Origin: Pelotomaculum sp. | GTDB lineage: Bacteria; Bacillota; Desulfotomaculia; Desulfotomaculales; Pelotomaculaceae | Direction of reading: 5' to 3' | DNA length: 64,000 nt | Assembly (NCBI GenBank): GCA_018435055.1 | Contig: JAHDOA010000015.1 | Location: 49,701 to 113,700 of the forward strand | In this document: positions 63,839 through 64,000 of the stretch, one piece after another | Position numbering within the stretch: the stretch's first letter is position 1 | Layout: each line of letters begins with the position of its first letter | Made by a program: the position numbers and the translations under genes | Notes under the pieces: model-generated | What the model was told of the DNA's origin: nothing | Databases searched by the model: none | Seen by the model: the letters and a program-made list of their open reading frames with translations, nothing else

Positions 63839-64000
63839 GGGACCGAAACGGTGAATTTGAACCCAGAATTATCGGCAAATATGAAAAAACCTCCAACCAG
63901 CTTGAAGAGCAGATCATTGCCATGTACGCCAAAGGCATGTCTACAAGGGATATCGAAGACCACATGCGGGACATCTATGGCATTGATGTTTCACCAACAA
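63802..64000 (+). pseudogene. IS256-family transposase, N-terminally truncated (continues past window)
   Basis: From 63802 the plus strand encodes FGKTEIEIPRDRNGEFEPRI, then YEKTSNQLEEQIIAMYAKGM and STRDIEDHMRDIYGIDVSPT, the characteristic N-terminal third of IS256 transposases. In-frame TGA codons at 63793 and 63799 lie just upstream and the usual first 70-80 residues are missing, so it is a truncated copy. The catalytic DDE region would lie beyond 64000. Confidence 0.8.

Overview
The window is chromosome of an anaerobic, endospore-forming, Gram-positive Clostridia, most like the Peptococcaceae / Desulfotomaculum-Pelotomaculum group. The evidence is gene content and order: a Firmicutes-type division and cell-wall (dcw) cluster, the spoIIGA-sigE-sigG sporulation block, a meso-diaminopimelate MurE, a T-box ahead of ileS, a PyrR attenuator, FeoAB, and a selenocysteine-containing SelD. 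Species assignment is inference. Almost every gene is on the minus strand, so transcription runs from high to low coordinates. No tRNA, rRNA or CRISPR array was recognised.

Layout, in increasing coordinates. 1-3100: pyrR (cut by the window edge) with its attenuator and promoter, a FapA/DUF342 protein and a YqhV-like protein. 3123-4765: the only sizeable plus-strand island, with a phosphosulfolactate-synthase-family gene and a DUF441 membrane protein separated by REP-like repeats. 4751-13700: rluD-like, lspA, ileS (T-box), yggU, a duplicated DUF2889-like protein, divIVA, yggT, proC, sepF and yggS, the same neighbourhood as the B. subtilis ylm-divIVA-ileS-lspA-ylyB-pyr region. 13700-21900: a HlyD-like adaptor, a PhoR/PhoB-type two-component pair, pgeF, a beta-CASP metallo-hydrolase, a LysM protein, nrdR and ylmC/ymxH. 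22066-24713: sigG, sigE and spoIIGA. 25051-29160: two small unknown plus-strand genes, then a GntR-ABC transporter operon with a long palindromic operator. 29385-50732: selD (UGA-encoded Sec), ftsZ, sbp, two DUF881 genes, ftsQ, murA, murB, murC, murG, ftsW, murD, mraY, murF, murE, a PASTA PBP, ftsL, rsmH and mraZ. No ftsA is present in this cluster. 50981-59318: a small membrane protein, a PHP phosphatase, a GH57-GT4 fusion, a Fur-family regulator, a DacF-like carboxypeptidase, feoB and feoA. 59915-64000: an accessory run of exported or coiled-coil proteins of unknown role, ending in a truncated IS256-type transposase.

How the genes work together: the mur genes and mraY build the lipid-linked muropeptide precursor, MurG and FtsW/PBP complete and polymerise it, and FtsZ/SepF/FtsQ/FtsL/DivIVA place it at the septum. 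The SpoIIGA/SigE/SigG set redirects the same machinery to sporulation. Translation and regulation genes (ileS, rsmH, pyrR, nrdR) are interleaved and each carries a recognisable control element. A family of GGGGACA...TGTCCCC palindromic repeats sits in four intergenic gaps, including inside murE-murF and feoA-feoB. No clearly new multi-gene system was found. The strongest unusual signals are the Sec codon in selD, the REP-like repeats, the tandem-domain DUF2889-like protein, the GH57-GT4 fusion and the paralogous exported proteins near the right edge.
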